A stretch of 64,000 nucleotides of DNA from positions 28,501 to 92,500 of the forward strand of contig CAWZYM010000092.1 in the NCBI GenBank assembly GCA_963966185.1, written 5' to 3'. Made by a program: the position numbers and the translations under genes. The notes under the pieces are model-generated. The model was not told the DNA's origin, ran no database searches, and saw nothing but the letters and a program-made list of their open reading frames with translations. This stretch comes from Rhabditoides inermis (taxonomy: Eukaryota > Nematoda > Chromadorea > Rhabditida > Rhabditidae). Numbering within the stretch: the first letter of the stretch is position 1; each line of letters starts with the position of its first letter. Shown here in pieces: positions 1 to 12,529 of the stretch.

Positions 1-541
1 TTATCAGTTCATCTTTTTTCTTTATCGCTTAGATATTTATTGCGCATTTTATTTGTATATAGTGCATACATAAATCGAGAAACGCAGACCTTTGTTTGAT
101 TTGTGTTCGACCCAACTTGCACCCCACGAACGAATTGATAATTTCTACCACTGTATCGGAGATTTTTTGTTATATTCTATGCGGGTTTTATTAAAGTTTT
201 TTTTCAAACAATAAAGTGATTTTTAAAACCAGTTTAAAAGTCTTAAAAGTCTTCCTACTGCGATTACGATAAGAAAATCGTCCTAATTCCTCTCCAACGA
301 CTGCGCTGCAAAACATAATTGCTCCATACACATTTATTCCACTAGTATTTACCATAAAGAAAGGGATAACAACAACAAGAACATTCTGAACATATGACCG
401 TCAACATATGGGGGTAGAAAAATAAACAACAACCATAACAAAAACGCTAACTGCACACGTGCTGCAACGGGGATCGGGAGATGGAAAGATGTGTAGAAGG
501 TAGAGCGGGATCAGTCGAGACGTCTGTCACTGTCAGTCTGT
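1..541. other. 3' flank of the LOTUS-Tudor gene
   Basis: AT-rich sequence beyond the stop codon of the minus-strand gene that ends at 542. It probably holds its 3' UTR: several TTTATT strings (AATAAA on the minus strand, for example near 187 and 329) are candidate poly(A) signals. I see no other gene in it. Confidence 0.5.
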
Positions 542-3500
542 CTACATGCTGCCAATAAGACGAGCCATATCATCGAAACGCGCGTTCATCTCCACGCGCA
601 TCTCGGACAGCCTACAAACGACATGATGCACAATGCACAACATCTTTCCAATGTCCCCAACACTCACATCTTCTCTAGCTCGGCCTTGCTGGCCATCTTC
701 GAGGCATCAGCAGCAAGCGTGCCGACGCCCTTGAGGCTGGCCGGCTCCTCCTCCTCAGACTTCTCCTTCTCCTTCATCATCTCGGCCTTGACAACGAGCG
801 GAGCAGCCTCCGGTGGGAGCAGCTCGGCTGCCTTAGAGGGCGACTGGTGGACAGAGTCCGCACACAGCTCTGACGCGTCCGCGTTCTAAAAAAAAACACA
901 TCAGTAAGCAAAGAATTCTCACTCTCCAAAAAAAATCGGCTCGTTGTTTTACAACGTATGGTTTCTAAAGCAAGACGATAACCCGAAACTAGGAAATAAT
1001 GTTTTAGAGGCAACGAGCCTCTAAAAGCCCCCACCCACGCACCAGGATCATGTTGCCAATGTGGTGGAAGAGCTGCTCAATGTCGGGCTGGTGCTGCAGC
1101 TCGGCCATCTCGGCAGTCGGCGGGTCCGTCGCGCGCGGCTCCGCGCCCATATCCAGCAGCTGCAATCACATGACACACGGTACAATCATTCAATCACTCA
1201 TTTATCCAGAATCGCTATATTCTGACTATACAACAAGTGCATACGGCACACCACGTTCATAGCACACGGTACACGGGGTAACACATCTACTCCACTCCAA
1301 CTCACTGATCCGTGTTACACCACGATTCCAATTGTGTTTTTCTTCTTCTAGTATCTAGTATTTACTGCAACAGCAACTATTTTTTTGTGGTAAATCTGAT
1401 ATGAACCGCAATCACTCACCACGAGCGAGAGCCACTGCATGTCTCCATAGTCCAACTCGCCCGGCCATACCAGCACGTCTACCACCATCATACCCGTCTG
1501 AAAACACACATTAATCATAACATTTTCGCTAGTCCACATTTTATAAGGGTTTGCGCACCGAAGCAAATCTAAAAGCAGCGGACCCGTTCGTTCCGGATCC
1601 GTTCCGTTCTCCCACTCTCACCTCCGTGTCGAATCCATAGTAGAGCACGGGCAGCGGGTTGACGGGGTGGTCGAGGTTGCCGCGGTACTTGACGGCCCGG
1701 TTGCAGAGGTGCATGGCCTCTGCCTGCAGCTCGCCGCTCATCCTCTCCACTCCGCGCAGCCGCGCGCTCACAGTCAGCACCGGAGTGTCGGCCGCCGTGC
1801 CCGACGCGCGCATCAGCTCGCTGGCGCGAACCACGTCGTGCACTGCAACAACAATACGGTCATCCAGGTTCATGTATTCATGTACCCTCCCAATCCCAAA
1901 TGAGGCGCTTTCAGGCCGCTCTCAGGCAACTCATAATGCGCATTTATAATACACAGCCTTCGAAAAAGGTAGTTCGACTCCCGTACTCACTGGACAGGTC
2001 TAAGTAGACGCAGTCATAGAGGGGCTCGCTCATGTCGGGCGCGTCGAGCTGCCGCAGCACCAGCACACGCACCATCTCCAGTTGGCCGTTCACGTCGCGC
2101 ACCCGCACATACTCGCCGCCGGCGCGCACCTCCTCCGCAGACACGCGGTGCCGCGTCCACGAAGCGCCATTCTCATCACTGAACATACGTCGTGATGATC
2201 AAGGTTACATTCTCCGCTTCCTCGCTTTTTCTCGATCTTGTTTCAGAAAAAAAAACCAGAATCGGAAAAAAAACAATTCCGCAATTTGTCAAAAAATACG
2301 TATGTCTCTATAGAGAAACCGCCGAGTCCGCGCCCACCTGAGCTCCTTTATGAAATCCTCGAGAAACTCGCACTGAGCGTTCGGCTCGGCGGCGTTTATG
2401 TAGGTGAGAATGAGGCAGCGCGGATCGACGCAACCCATCACAGCCATCTGGATCAAACGGGGGTCAAAACAATCGCAAACGTCACCAACTTTGCCAACAA
2501 ATAAACTGGAATAGTTTGTTTGAAGCATCCCGGTACATCCCACCCCTGCCACGCGCACTCACCGGATACACGACTCCCTCGTGCAACTCAAACTGCTTGT
2601 CGTTCTTGACCAGCGGGCGCAGCGCGTTCTCGTTGGCATCGTCAATGCGGGTGGGCCTGGCGGGCGCGACGGCCGCGTCGCCGTCTCCCTTGTGCTGCTG
2701 CAGCTGCAGCGGCTGCTGCATGACGGGAGTGGCGGTGGCGGCGGCGCGGTCCTCGGCGCTCACCACGCTCACCACCTCGTCCGCCTTGTACACCAGCTGC
2801 TCCGGAGACGGCACCGCGTTTCGATCGACCAGCGTCACCCACTCCACGCCTGCAATGACAAGGATATATTAGAAACAATATTGATGTCCCCCTAGGTTCA
2901 CATTACAGCAGCCATCTCGTCGCATAATTTCTAGACATTTCATCACATATCTGTTCACCAATTTTCATTTGCAACCGTGAAAACACTATAGAGACAATAC
3001 TCACTACTCACCGTTCCCGTCAACGATGACATTGAAGATGGAGGGGTTGAGATCGACGAGCTCCTTCTTGAATGGGTTCAGGTTGCACAGCGCCTGCGGC
3101 TCGTCGCGCATGTCAGTCAAGAACTTGCCCACATAGCGGATGCGAATCTGAAGGGAAACATCAAAAATCACAAATCATTATTTGCGACACAACAAAAACG
3201 CACGGGCTCCAGCTTTGTCTTGTACTCGGCGGCTGTGGTGGTTTCAATCGGCGACGGCGTAGCAGATGCGGGCACGAAAGCGGCCGCCGATGCGTTCAGC
3301 TTCTGGGTGGGCACGGCGGCAGCAGCAGGCATCTCAGCTTGGACGGGCTCCACCTTCTTCGGCGCAGCAAGCGTAGCCGCCTAAACAACATCGTCAATAT
3401 ACAACACAATACGTTTGTTATGTGAAACAATGCGTATTTACCTGCGTGTTGGCCCAGGGATCCTCAGACTCGTTGTCGCTGCACTCGAGGGTGACGGCAG

Positions 3501-6500
3501 GAGCTCTCTCGGGAACAGCAGCAACGGGCGCAACGGGCGCGGCCGGAGCCATAGCCGAGGGCGGAGAGGCAAAGATGGACGCACGAGGGAACGCACGAGG
3601 GGGCGCCGGAGCACCGCCACCGCCAGTCTGCGCACTCGCAAACGCCGAACGACTCGAATACAAGGATAGATCGTAAATACTTATACAAATTAAATACCTG
3701 GCAAAGATGCTTCCCGTGGGTGGCATCGGCGTGGGACTGGGAGTGGCGCGCAGAGGAGAAGCAGCGGCGGCAGCGCTCGCGCTCAACCGCGAGAAGATGC
3801 CCCTGAACAGCGACACGTCACATAGTCAACAATATGATATACACGCACTGTTTGGCGGGCTGTGCCGGAGCAGCGGCAGGAGCAAACTGAGACTGCGCGG
3901 GCGGAACGAATCCTCCACCATTCACACCAAATCCGGGAGTGTTAGCTGAACGAATAAGTGTGGTGAATAGTTGGAAATATTTTCGAATACCGGGCTGCGA
4001 AGGCTGAGTGGCCGGTGCCGGAGCGGGTTTCACAGGAGCAGCGGTCGCGGTGAACGCATTGACGGGAGTAGCTGCGGGTGCCGGGGCCGCGGGCGCAGAG
4101 GTGAACGAGGCCGGCTGGGCATTGTTGTTGGGGTGGTAGGGCTGAGCCAGAGGCACGAGCTGCCGGTTCTCGCTGGCCGCCGATTTCGGGATCATGTCTC
4201 CCCAGCCGTCGTCCGATTCGTCATCGTTGTACGAGCGACGCGCCGTCTCCGCCGGCTTGCTCGCAACCGTGTTTGCTGCGGGGGCTCCGAAAGATGCCTA
4301 AACAATAAATAATATACTTTGCAAAAACAAAAATAATAAACACATACCACAGGGGCAGCGGCAGCCGGTGTAGCCATTCCGCCGAAACGACTCGAAGCCG
4401 CCGGAGAAGTCTGACCAGTGAAACCACCAGCAGCGTTGGCTAAAACAATTTATAAGTACACTAAAAATTGAATATGAAAACAAAAATCAATTTTTAACAA
4501 ACCTCCAAACCCGCGATTTCCAAACATCTCTTCCTGATTAGACGGTTCAGAGGGCTTCTGTGGAAGCTGAATAGGCGATCGAGAAAACCTAGACCTAAAA
4601 TAAGCAAAAATATAGACAAACACTCAAAACAATAAACAAAATAACCGAAAACAGCAGATCGCCGGAAATCGATCGATACTGCACAACCAGCGGCAAATAT
4701 CACCAACACCCCAGTAAATTGAACAAATCTCACGACGCAGCAAAATGCCTCACTTGAAGCGATTGTACTCGACGTCGACGGATTTGTGCGGGTAGTTGTC
4801 AGTGATGTGGATGTTGTACAAGTGCAGCTGCAACTCCATCCCCCTCACCCACTCGTCCTTGTAGACTTCTCCGTTCATCGCCGCCTCGGGTCCGCTCTTC
4901 GGAGCAGCAGCGTAGATCTCTTCGCGAGCCAACACTCCAAACGGCTAAATGAAATCCATACAACCACACTCACATGTTCAAGTGTGTGTCCACTTCCAGT
5001 GAATTTATTGGATATTGAAGTATGCTTAATGTCTTCTTATTTCCCCACCTTCTTCAAGAAGGTGTTGAACGGGGTGGTAGATTCTTCGCTACTGGGAGGC
5101 GCAGGGCGATAGTCGAACGGGTTCGGCATGTCCATTCCATTAACGAGAGGCACCTCCTCCGTCTCAGCACAAGTGCGCGACGGAGACCGCACCGGACGCG
5201 TCGACAGACTGCAACATAACACATCAACTGGTTCTTTGCTAGACTGAGCATTACGACTGTCGTATTGTCAAAGCTCAAAAGGTGACAATTCCTTGACTCG
5301 AAAGTAACCCACACACACATCAGCATCCTTCCAAAACCCACTTCCTCACTCTCACCTCGTGTTGTTGGTGTTGAGGAGTTGGTTGAGGATCATTCGCCGG
5401 CCGGCCGTGCTGACAGAAGGAGCCACGCGAGAAGGGTTAGAGGCCGGGACGGGCAGATTGGCGAGCGCCTCCGACACGCGCGGCTTAGAAGCCGACAACG
5501 CCTCCACTGCAATTTTCATCTCACTCAAATCACTTATAAAAATGATAGCTATTTTATTCAATATTTATATTACTGTTTTCCTGTTGTGATTAAGACAAGA
5601 AGGACGGATAATTCGTTCTCTACTCCACATAACCTGCACTTTTTCAGCCAAGGAGGCCCAATACCCAGGATTGATTGTGCGATCATGCTAACATTGTACT
5701 GAGAATCAGGCAGATAAACAACATACAAACAGGTAAGAAGTAAGATGTCCGCTCCAATTCCCCATGTGTATGTGCTACCCAGATCGCACATCATGCTAAC
5801 ATTGTATAGTTCCATGCTCGCAATAAGTTGCGCGCAGTGGGGTAGATCAGAGCAAGACGGAGAGTCAGCTCTCGGCAATAGCGCGCAAAACGAGAGAGGC
5901 AGACGGTTATATGGCACCGTGTTTCGAACTGCAAGCGAGGTACAGATCGAAAACTATCGCTCTGGCGCTGAGTATATGTCGGTAGCTCGCAGATAAACAA
6001 AACAGTGCTCGACTCACCGCGCGCCATCTGCGCCGTGTTGATGAGGAGCGCGTAGCAGCCGTCCAGCATCTCCACCGACCAGTACTGCTGCAGCGCCAGC
6101 GCGCCCATCTTACGAGCAACTTGCCTCAAAACGAAACACTAGAATTAAGGTAAACGTACAGATAGGAGAGACGGAATATCTTCCGCACCACTTTCCTCAA
6201 CCACAACTGACAACTGATTACATCGATAATTTTTACCCTCGTCCCAAAAGCCTCGCGAATTATCAACGACCGTCGCCCACTCACTGCACGGGTCGACCCT
6301 CGTCCATCGACTCTCCGGTGGCGTGGACGTACTTGCGAATGAGCGAGTCGACCGGCATGCGCTTGCCCTGCTGCGACGACATGCTCGAGCCGTGCTCACG
6401 CACCAGCGAGTGGATCGTGCGGATCTGAAATTGTGAACTTTGCAAAGAAACAAAGAAACAAGCAAATAGTAATACTAATAATAATAATGGAAACAACGCT

Positions 6501-8774
6501 CACCCTGGTCTCGGTGAACATCCAGGGATCCTTGAAGGCGGCAGACGGACCCGGCGGCACAACACTGAAAGTAGAACAATAACAACACCTATCACAGTTG
6601 TCAACTCGACCGTAAGCATGTACAGTAGCCCTCCCCGACTCACGGTAAGCGGTTGTTCTTGCCGAGAATGTCGAGATTGTCGCACGGCGTCAGAATGTCG
6701 GCAAACTCGTCGGCCACCTGAAACAATAGTACTTGAACAACATTGTAATGTAACCATATTTTTTCATCGTGTCTATATTTCAGAAGGCCGTATAGCGATG
6801 CCGGACACAATGGTCACAATGCTGTTTCCGGAAATAACACTAAAAATATCCTCACTGACCAGTGACACGGGCGTTTGGTCGGGGACGGAGGGCGGACGCG
6901 GCACGTACGCGGGCACAGCATAGTCGCGCGGGGTGAACGAGGCAGCGGCCGCCGAGAGCGGCACCACTGCCGGCGCCGACTCGGCCGGCTGTTGCCGGGC
7001 CAGCGGCGCCGCCACCCGGCTGGGGTTCACAGGGGTCAGCACAATCTCGCCAGCCTCCTCCGGCACCGTCTGAAAGGGGTCAAAGGTCAGCAAGAAATCA
7101 AGCGAGGGACAAATAAAGAATTTTATTAATGCCGATGCCGGGATCAAGAATATCAAAAATACCGTTTTCTAATTTAGGAGAGAGGAAGAGAGAGAGAGAG
7201 ATGGTGTGTGTGTGAGAGAGAGAGAGAAACGTACCGGAATACCGGCCGCCTCCTTGGCGTCTATCTCGGCGTTCATCGCGGCAAACATCTTGAGCGCCAG
7301 CTCGTTGCTGCCCGAGCTCGCGTACGCCTCGCGCGCTGAAACAAAAAAAAAAAAACGGTTCAGTAAAACATTGCTAACCACAGATAGACACACTAATCGC
7401 GCCACCACTGTACTTGACAGTAAAACGTAAGGAGGAACTGCTCAAGAAAGAGATGTGCAGGATTTTTTCAGAGCAGTTCATGCATGCGCAGTTTCCTCGC
7501 GTGCAGTCCAGCATTTGCAGTGCCTTCCTACTTTCCTCCACTCACACGCCGGCAGCGGCTTGGCGACCTTCTGGAAGGCGGCGCCGTAGCCGGTGGAGCG
7601 GCTGAGATCGCCGCGCGAGCCCGGACCACCACCACCGCCGCCGAACTTGGCCCTGAAAGAGTGAACCAGATGCAAATGTGTTCCAGTGAACAGCGGGTTT
7701 TAGCATCTTACGCCTTGGGCACAACTGTATGCTTCCTATCATCATGATTGTGTTGTCATATTCATATATAACGATTCAGATTGCGGATAAATGATTGATT
7801 GAACGTCGGTAAATGATTGATTGAACGTCGAACGTGATTGATTGATTGAACATTGATTGAAATGCCGATCCCGCACTTCCTCCGCTCGCGTTCCTCCCTG
7901 GTGATCTGTCGGTCGACGAGCGAGACGATCTCACGGTTCGCCTCGTTCACGCGAACTGTGTACCTACAATAATGTGAAAAATTACAAAAAATGTCACTGT
8001 TACTAATACATAAGGCTAAACAAAATCGCGCACATCTTCTCGCCCCGGTCGTTGGTGCCGACGTAGATGAATCGGTCGGTGCAGAAGTCCATGAGCTCTT
8101 CGAGCGTCTTGAAGCCATACTGCCGCACGTCCAGCTTGTCGTAGTCGGACCTGGAGATAAACTGTGAAGTCGAATAAAACCAAATCTTGAACGCACTCGT
8201 ATTCGCGCGTGATGAAGCGCAGCGTGCACGGCTCGCGGTGTGCCGTCAACAGAGCCCCGATCTCCACCTGAACAGGTATTGCAGACACCGGAAACGGTAT
8301 GTGACACCCCTCCATACTTTACATACGGATAGCGTCATACAAAACGTAATGAACAATCCGTGTGAATGAAAAAAGACATTGTTCAATCACCCATCTCACG
8401 GTGAAAACATAAAAAGCGGTTGTTAACATATTGTTCAATTTTGCGAATTCGAGCGCGTACCTTGATGCTGCGCAGCGGGTCTTTGATTTCGGCTTCCGAC
8501 TTGACGATCTTCTGCACCTCGCACTTCTTCTCGTGGAAGATGTCCTCCTCCGACGGCGACACATATCCGGCAAGCGGATCTGAAACGAGCTGCGAATGAA
8601 GCTGCGGTGAGAGGTGAGCTTTGAGCATACTATTGGGATGACTGAACTCGTAATATCATGCCTATATCTTCGAACACGGCGAGTGTTGGAAACAGGGTAA
8701 GCATAGTTACCTTTGCGACGGCCTCCTCCACGCCGAGGGCGTCCGCCAGTCATATCGAAACTATCAATGTTCAT
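542..8774 (-). CDS. LOTUS- and Tudor-domain protein (LOTR-1/TDRD7-like)
   Basis: Spliced gene of about 1,420 residues. Exons read 5' to 3': 8711-8774, 8461-8579, 8197-8267, 8034-8150, 7877-7963, 7546-7652, 7235-7335, 6860-7069, 6644-6717, 6504-6564, 6285-6424, 6018-6124, 5356-5506, 5049-5208, 4754-4944, 4503-4594, 4348-4439, 3991-4297, 3849-3955, 3698-3802, 3442-3652, 3204-3380, 3012-3147, 2563-2849, 2338-2447, 1991-2178, 1622-1842, 1420-1497, 1043-1159, 668-885, 542-611. Residues about 45-130 match an extended LOTUS domain: a helix ending in an EY pair, then QYGFKTLEELMDF, a GEKMY strand, and a C-terminal helix containing IVSLVDRQ. A weaker second LOTUS-like segment lies near residues 337-419 (LIRKYVHATGES). 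After an Ala/Pro/Gly-rich linker, residues about 1000-1290 look Tudor-like (YDCVYLDLS, VDVLVWPGEL). LOTUS plus Tudor is known from TDRD5/TDRD7 and from the C. elegans germ-granule protein LOTR-1, so a small-RNA germ-granule role is inferred. The first LOTUS is convincing; the Tudor call is tentative. ATG 8753 is an alternative start. Confidence 0.65.
7784..7862. repeat. ATTGATTGAACGTCG short tandem repeat
   Basis: Inside a LOTUS-Tudor intron. The unit AATGATTGATTGAACGTCG occurs twice and is followed by decayed ATTGATTGA copies. No coding content. Confidence 0.6.
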
Positions 8775-9275
8775 CGTATCACACCCAAACCTGAAACGTA
8801 TTGCTATTTTTTTCAAAAACATACACTCTCTAACCACAACCATCATTATTTAACTGATTTAAGTAATCATGAATGGCAAAATTCAAAAATAAAAAAAAGT
8901 TGAACAAAAAATCGATCATCTGGAAAGTAGGCGGGGCTAATCGCAGTGAGTAAGTCAAAGGCAAAGCGTGCACGAGTTCAATGGTTTGCGCGGGAGGTAT
9001 TCTCATAAACTGTTCTAAAAATATAATAATCATATTAATTTATCGCAAAAGAATGTCTCACATGTACTAGATACTTATATAAAGTTATGCATTGCAACGA
9101 ACCTTTATTACGAAGTCAGTAGTCGGCTACTTTGGAAATTTGCACTTCACTTCTAGATGAGAAGAGTGAAATAATACAGAGTTACGATAAATATACAATA
9201 CAAATATGAAAACGTGCGCAAAAATTTAACACGTAGAAATTCTCACCTTCTCTCCTTCTCTCCTTCTCTCTCAAC

Positions 9276-9540
9276 ACATTATTTATGTGTGTAATCACAT
9301 TGAAAATAATAATATTCACTACCGTGTATACGAGAGAGAACACAGACTTCAAAACATCATAAATAGTGTGATTACGTTAGGTGTAATTGGAGAACAAGTA
9401 AACACAAACATAAACTACAAACAGGATATAAAAAAAAGATAACACAGATAAGATCCCAAGTGAGCTCCAATCTGATTTCGGTATGAGGGGACAAATTTTT
9501 TTAGGAGATAACTTTTCACAGTTCGATGTTTCAAGGACAA
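9276..9540 (+). repeat. Dispersed repeat R1, copy 1
   Basis: About 265 bp that is clearly similar, in the same orientation, to 17951-18197. Shared stretches include TGAAAATAATAATATT, AGTAAACACAAACATAAACT and GGAGATAACTTTTCACAG. Copy 2 has short deletions relative to this one. No ORF or terminal repeats were seen, so the class is unknown. Confidence 0.8.
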
Positions 9541-9728
9541 AAACATTACTAAATCACAAACATTACTAAATCAAAATCAAGAGATCGACACGCCGTTGTG
9601 TGAAAGAGGCAAGTAACAATAATTAAAAACAGTCATATTATTAAAAAATACACAATCCCCGAGCCAAATATCGCAGTGAAATTTGTGCACGCAAAATTGG
9701 ACGAATCTTTAGTTATATTTATTCTTTT

Positions 9729-9764
9729 GTGTTGTTGTTGTTGATTGTCGATTGTTGATTGTTG

Positions 9765-9809
<45 letters not shown>

Positions 9810-9811
9810 CA
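9729..9811 (+). repeat. (TTG)n microsatellite
   Basis: About 80 bp of TTG repeats interrupted by GATTGTTGATTG units, shortly before the next gene's start codon. Confidence 0.9.
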
Positions 9812-9891
9812 TGCCGCCGCCGCTGTTGTTGCTGATGTTATTTTTTCGTCTAGGACGGCTTCCTCAATCAAGGCGTTCGATTGTTATAGAA

Positions 9892-10967
9892 ATGAATCCA
9901 AAAAGAAAACTGTGGGTACATCTTTATTAGTTGTAAAGTGTATTGTATTTTCAGATTGAACGTTTCTGCTGCTATATTCTATGTTCTTTCTTCGAAGCCT
10001 GGCGGTGCGAAAGACAATATTATTTGCGAACAACTCCGCAGCGTGTTTGCTCATGATGTGCGAAGGCATGTAACATATCATCGTTATTAATTGATGAGTT
10101 AATATTCAGGGTTCGAGATCGCCTGAGCAAGCTTACGGTGGTCCCGAATGATTATTTCATTTTGGTGCGTACAGGCGTTTACTCTGTAAATTCTGCGTGG
10201 ACTGTGGCTGAGGGTAAAATAGTGAAGGTATGATGTTCGCAAATTTTCTCGTGCGTACGTGTATTTCGCTGTTCATTGCAATGCATGTAATATATGTTAT
10301 ATATGCATCTAATACAGGCGATGCATCGCCACACAACCCCTTCTCGTGATTCGCACTATTCTTCGGACGAGCCAGGTGAATCTATCATTTATGTTCGAAT
10401 TGGTTTAATTGATCAATAGCACAATGATTTCTGTTCAGAAGATCATGGTGCTGCCAGGAGCCGTTCCTCATCGATTTGCAGCTCGCACTCCCGAGTAAGC
10501 AGAACTTCCAATGTCGCCCGCTCCAGCCTCAACCAGGCAGCTCGTCAGCTGCGTGACAAGCGCAGCCGTTCCACCGATTTTGCTCCGCATCGCCCTCGCT
10601 CCGGTGAGTGTGTTATTTCTACGGCTATTTTGTTTCCATGTGTACTTTGCGCTTCAGTGTCGAACGAGCGCACCCTGCCCGCTGATCCTGCTGCTGCAAA
10701 AAAGAAAACCAACGAGGCCAGGATGTCTTTTTTTCAACTCTCTCGATATCGCTGCTCAAAGGAAGTACACGGCTTTGCGCGAGATGGAGGAGTACTACTC
10801 CATGCGCGAGAAGGCAATCAAGGAGGATGAGGAGAAGCGGAACGAGGAAATGCAACTCAGTGAAGATCTGAAGAAGCGATTGTGTGAGTTTGTTAATCTA
10901 AACCTATTGTAATTGTTTAGTTTATGCATATCTTATATCAATTTCAGGGCGTACCCTCGACTCGTGA
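9892..10967 (+). CDS. Unrecognised small basic protein, possible winged helix; frameshifted as read
   Basis: Built from exons 9892-9911, 9955-10065, 10110-10227, 10318-10375, 10439-10603, 10658-10883 and 10948-10967, about 230 residues. The N-terminus (starting MNPKRKLLNVSAAIFYVL) has two predicted helices, then TVVPNDYFILVRTGVYSVNS, a helix-helix-strand-strand order that suggests a winged helix; this is inference from pattern only. The middle is Arg/Ser-rich. The C-terminus (EEYYSMREKAIKEDEEKRNE) is a charged probable coiled coil. One base is in excess in a run of seven T at 10728-10734: the upstream and downstream frames are both open and protein-like but do not join. The second intron needs a GC donor (gcatgt at 10066). 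The leader ends ttgttatag just before aaATG, a possible trans-splice acceptor. I do not recognise the family. Confidence 0.5.
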
Positions 10968-11620
10968 GGTCCTTGCCACCACCCCCACGGGTATCAAGTA
11001 TCCAGGCCCGAGCTCAAGCACCAGCTCCGGCTCAAGTCTAAGCTAAGCTCTACTATATAGATTTCTAGGGTGTTTATTTTCAGGTTTTAGCTTTTAACTA
11101 GGTTGTTGTTTCGTGTTGTGGTTGTCTTTTTGATAAAAAATTTTTACGATGTTGTTTATCTGAGATTTTGCAAGTGAGTTGATCCTCTCCTAAAATACTT
11201 TCATTTTTTTGTTTTGAATATAATGAAAACAAATGTTTGTCATATTTTCATCGTAGAATCTGTTACGAGAAGAGATTTGCGAATTTTGTTATTTTTTCAC
11301 TTACTCCATTCCGGCATTGCTTCCGAAGCTACTGATCGCAACTCTTAATCCATTTTGGTACTCTTTTTCAAAACTCTATATGCGTATCTGACTTGGCAAG
11401 CGATAGAGACAGGCGGTGGACTTTGTGAGAGAGCCAGAGCGATTAGAGCCTGAGATGTTGAAGCTAGAGCTGACGTGTAAAGGTTGGTAGTAGAAAAAAA
11501 TTACGCACACGTTATCTGCGTTTACGTTCATTGAATGAATAGCTGAATTAGCGCTTTGAGAGCGTGCCTAAATGAATATACGTTTGTGTTGTTTAGTTTG
11601 AACTGACCTGTTTTGAACAT
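10968..11620. other. Intergenic
   Basis: 3' flank of the preceding small gene and left flank of the LTR element. No further gene was seen. A second frame in the last exon of the preceding gene stays open to about 11046. Confidence 0.4.
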
Positions 11621-11797
11621 AGTGAGACATTGGAATGTACATTAGCTCATGTTGTGTAAAACCGCCGAGTGGAGCGGGTTGTTATAAGAAGATTGTCCGA
11701 TCAGATTTGTCACTGTATATTCTCTCCGTGTATTCGTGATCAGTCATAAAGTACCATTCTGGGACCATGGGTTGCCCTCTTGTCTCCTATCATCACT
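11621..11797 (+). repeat. 5' LTR of the miniature element
   Basis: 177 bp, AGTGA...TCACT. Relative to the right LTR it has three extra bases near 11641 and lacks a 4-bp CGTG near 11731. Confidence 0.88.
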
Positions 11798-12173
11798 GGT
11801 AGCAGCGACGACCGGTCCTAGTATGGGACCGGACGATCCACCACCTGCCGTCTAATTCCTATTGTCTATTGTCGCCGTTTCTGCCTACGTCTTCTGCCTA
11901 TTCGTGTGCCGGTCGGTCGCAGTCTCGGAAGTCGACTACCGTGCGAGGGAGAGGGAGCCGTCGCGAGAAGACTCGGAGGAGCGAGGCAGTCGGACGAGTA
12001 GGGATGGACGGTCACGTCTTCTCTGTGCGCAGGAGCAAGGGAGCCCCACGTGAGAATGAGTTTCATTGATTGATCCTAGGTAATGACTAACATCTCCATT
12101 GCTTAGCCCGCATATTTTCCTTTGTGTGTACCGTAGACTGTTAATGAGGACATTAACCGGTAAAGGGGATAGC

Positions 12174-12351
12174 AGTGAGACATTGGAATGTACAGCTCAT
12201 GTTGTGTAAAACCGCCGAGTGGAGCGGGTTGTTATGAGAAGATTGTCCGATCAGATTTGTCACTATATATTCTCTCCGTGCGTGTATTCGTGATCAGTCA
12301 TAAAGTACCATTCTGGGACCATGGGTTGCCCTCTTGTCTCCTATCATCACT
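12174..12351 (+). repeat. 3' LTR of the miniature element
   Basis: 178 bp, nearly identical to 11621-11797. It is preceded by the polypurine tract at 12162-12173 and followed by the target duplication ACAT. Confidence 0.88.
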
Positions 12352-12370
12352 ACATCAACGTGTTTCAGGT

Positions 12371-12450
12371 TTCAGGCGCTCCACACATGTACCCTCCTCA
12401 GAATATGGTCGAGATGCCTGGCGGCAGCGACCGATCAAGATGAGGAGGGA
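12371..12450 (+). pseudogene. Decayed copy of mdt-15 exon 6 with its splice sites
   Basis: Resembles 39256-39375: both share caggcgctcc, then ATGTACCCTCC.CAG, TATGGTCG.GATGCC.GGCGG and AGCGACCGATCAAG, followed by a GA-rich intron start. About 33 bp inside the exon and a few bases later are missing. The intron-side sequence is also copied, so this is a genomic DNA duplication and not a processed copy. It lies 20 bp beyond the miniature LTR element. Confidence 0.75.
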
Positions 12451-12529
12451 GGGAGAGAAGATGAAGAGGGAAAGGGAGGGAGGCAAGCAAGTAAACACGT
12501 CTCCTAATCTGTGCTGCGCGTTCTCGCCC

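Larger units (their letters stand above)
8775..9891. other. Divergent intergenic region
   Basis: Separates two genes transcribed away from each other, so it should hold both promoters. It contains a dispersed repeat (9276-9540) and a GTT microsatellite (9729-9811). No clear TATA box or other named site was recognised. Confidence 0.5.
11621..12351 (+). mobile_element. Miniature LTR retrotransposon (TRIM-like)
   Basis: Two direct repeats of 177 and 178 bp bracket a 376-bp interior. The LTRs begin AGTGA and end TCACT, a perfect 5-bp inverted terminus, and are flanked by a 4-bp target duplication ACAT (11617-11620 and 12352-12355). Just inside the left LTR is GGTAGCAGCGACGACC, placed where a tRNA primer-binding site belongs. 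Just before the right LTR is AAAGGGGATAGC, a polypurine tract. The interior has no gag-pol, so movement would need proteins from another element. LTRs with AGT...ACT ends and a 4-bp duplication are known from some Ty3/gypsy elements; assignment to that group is inference. The LTRs differ by two substitutions and two small indels, so the insertion is fairly young. Confidence 0.85.
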
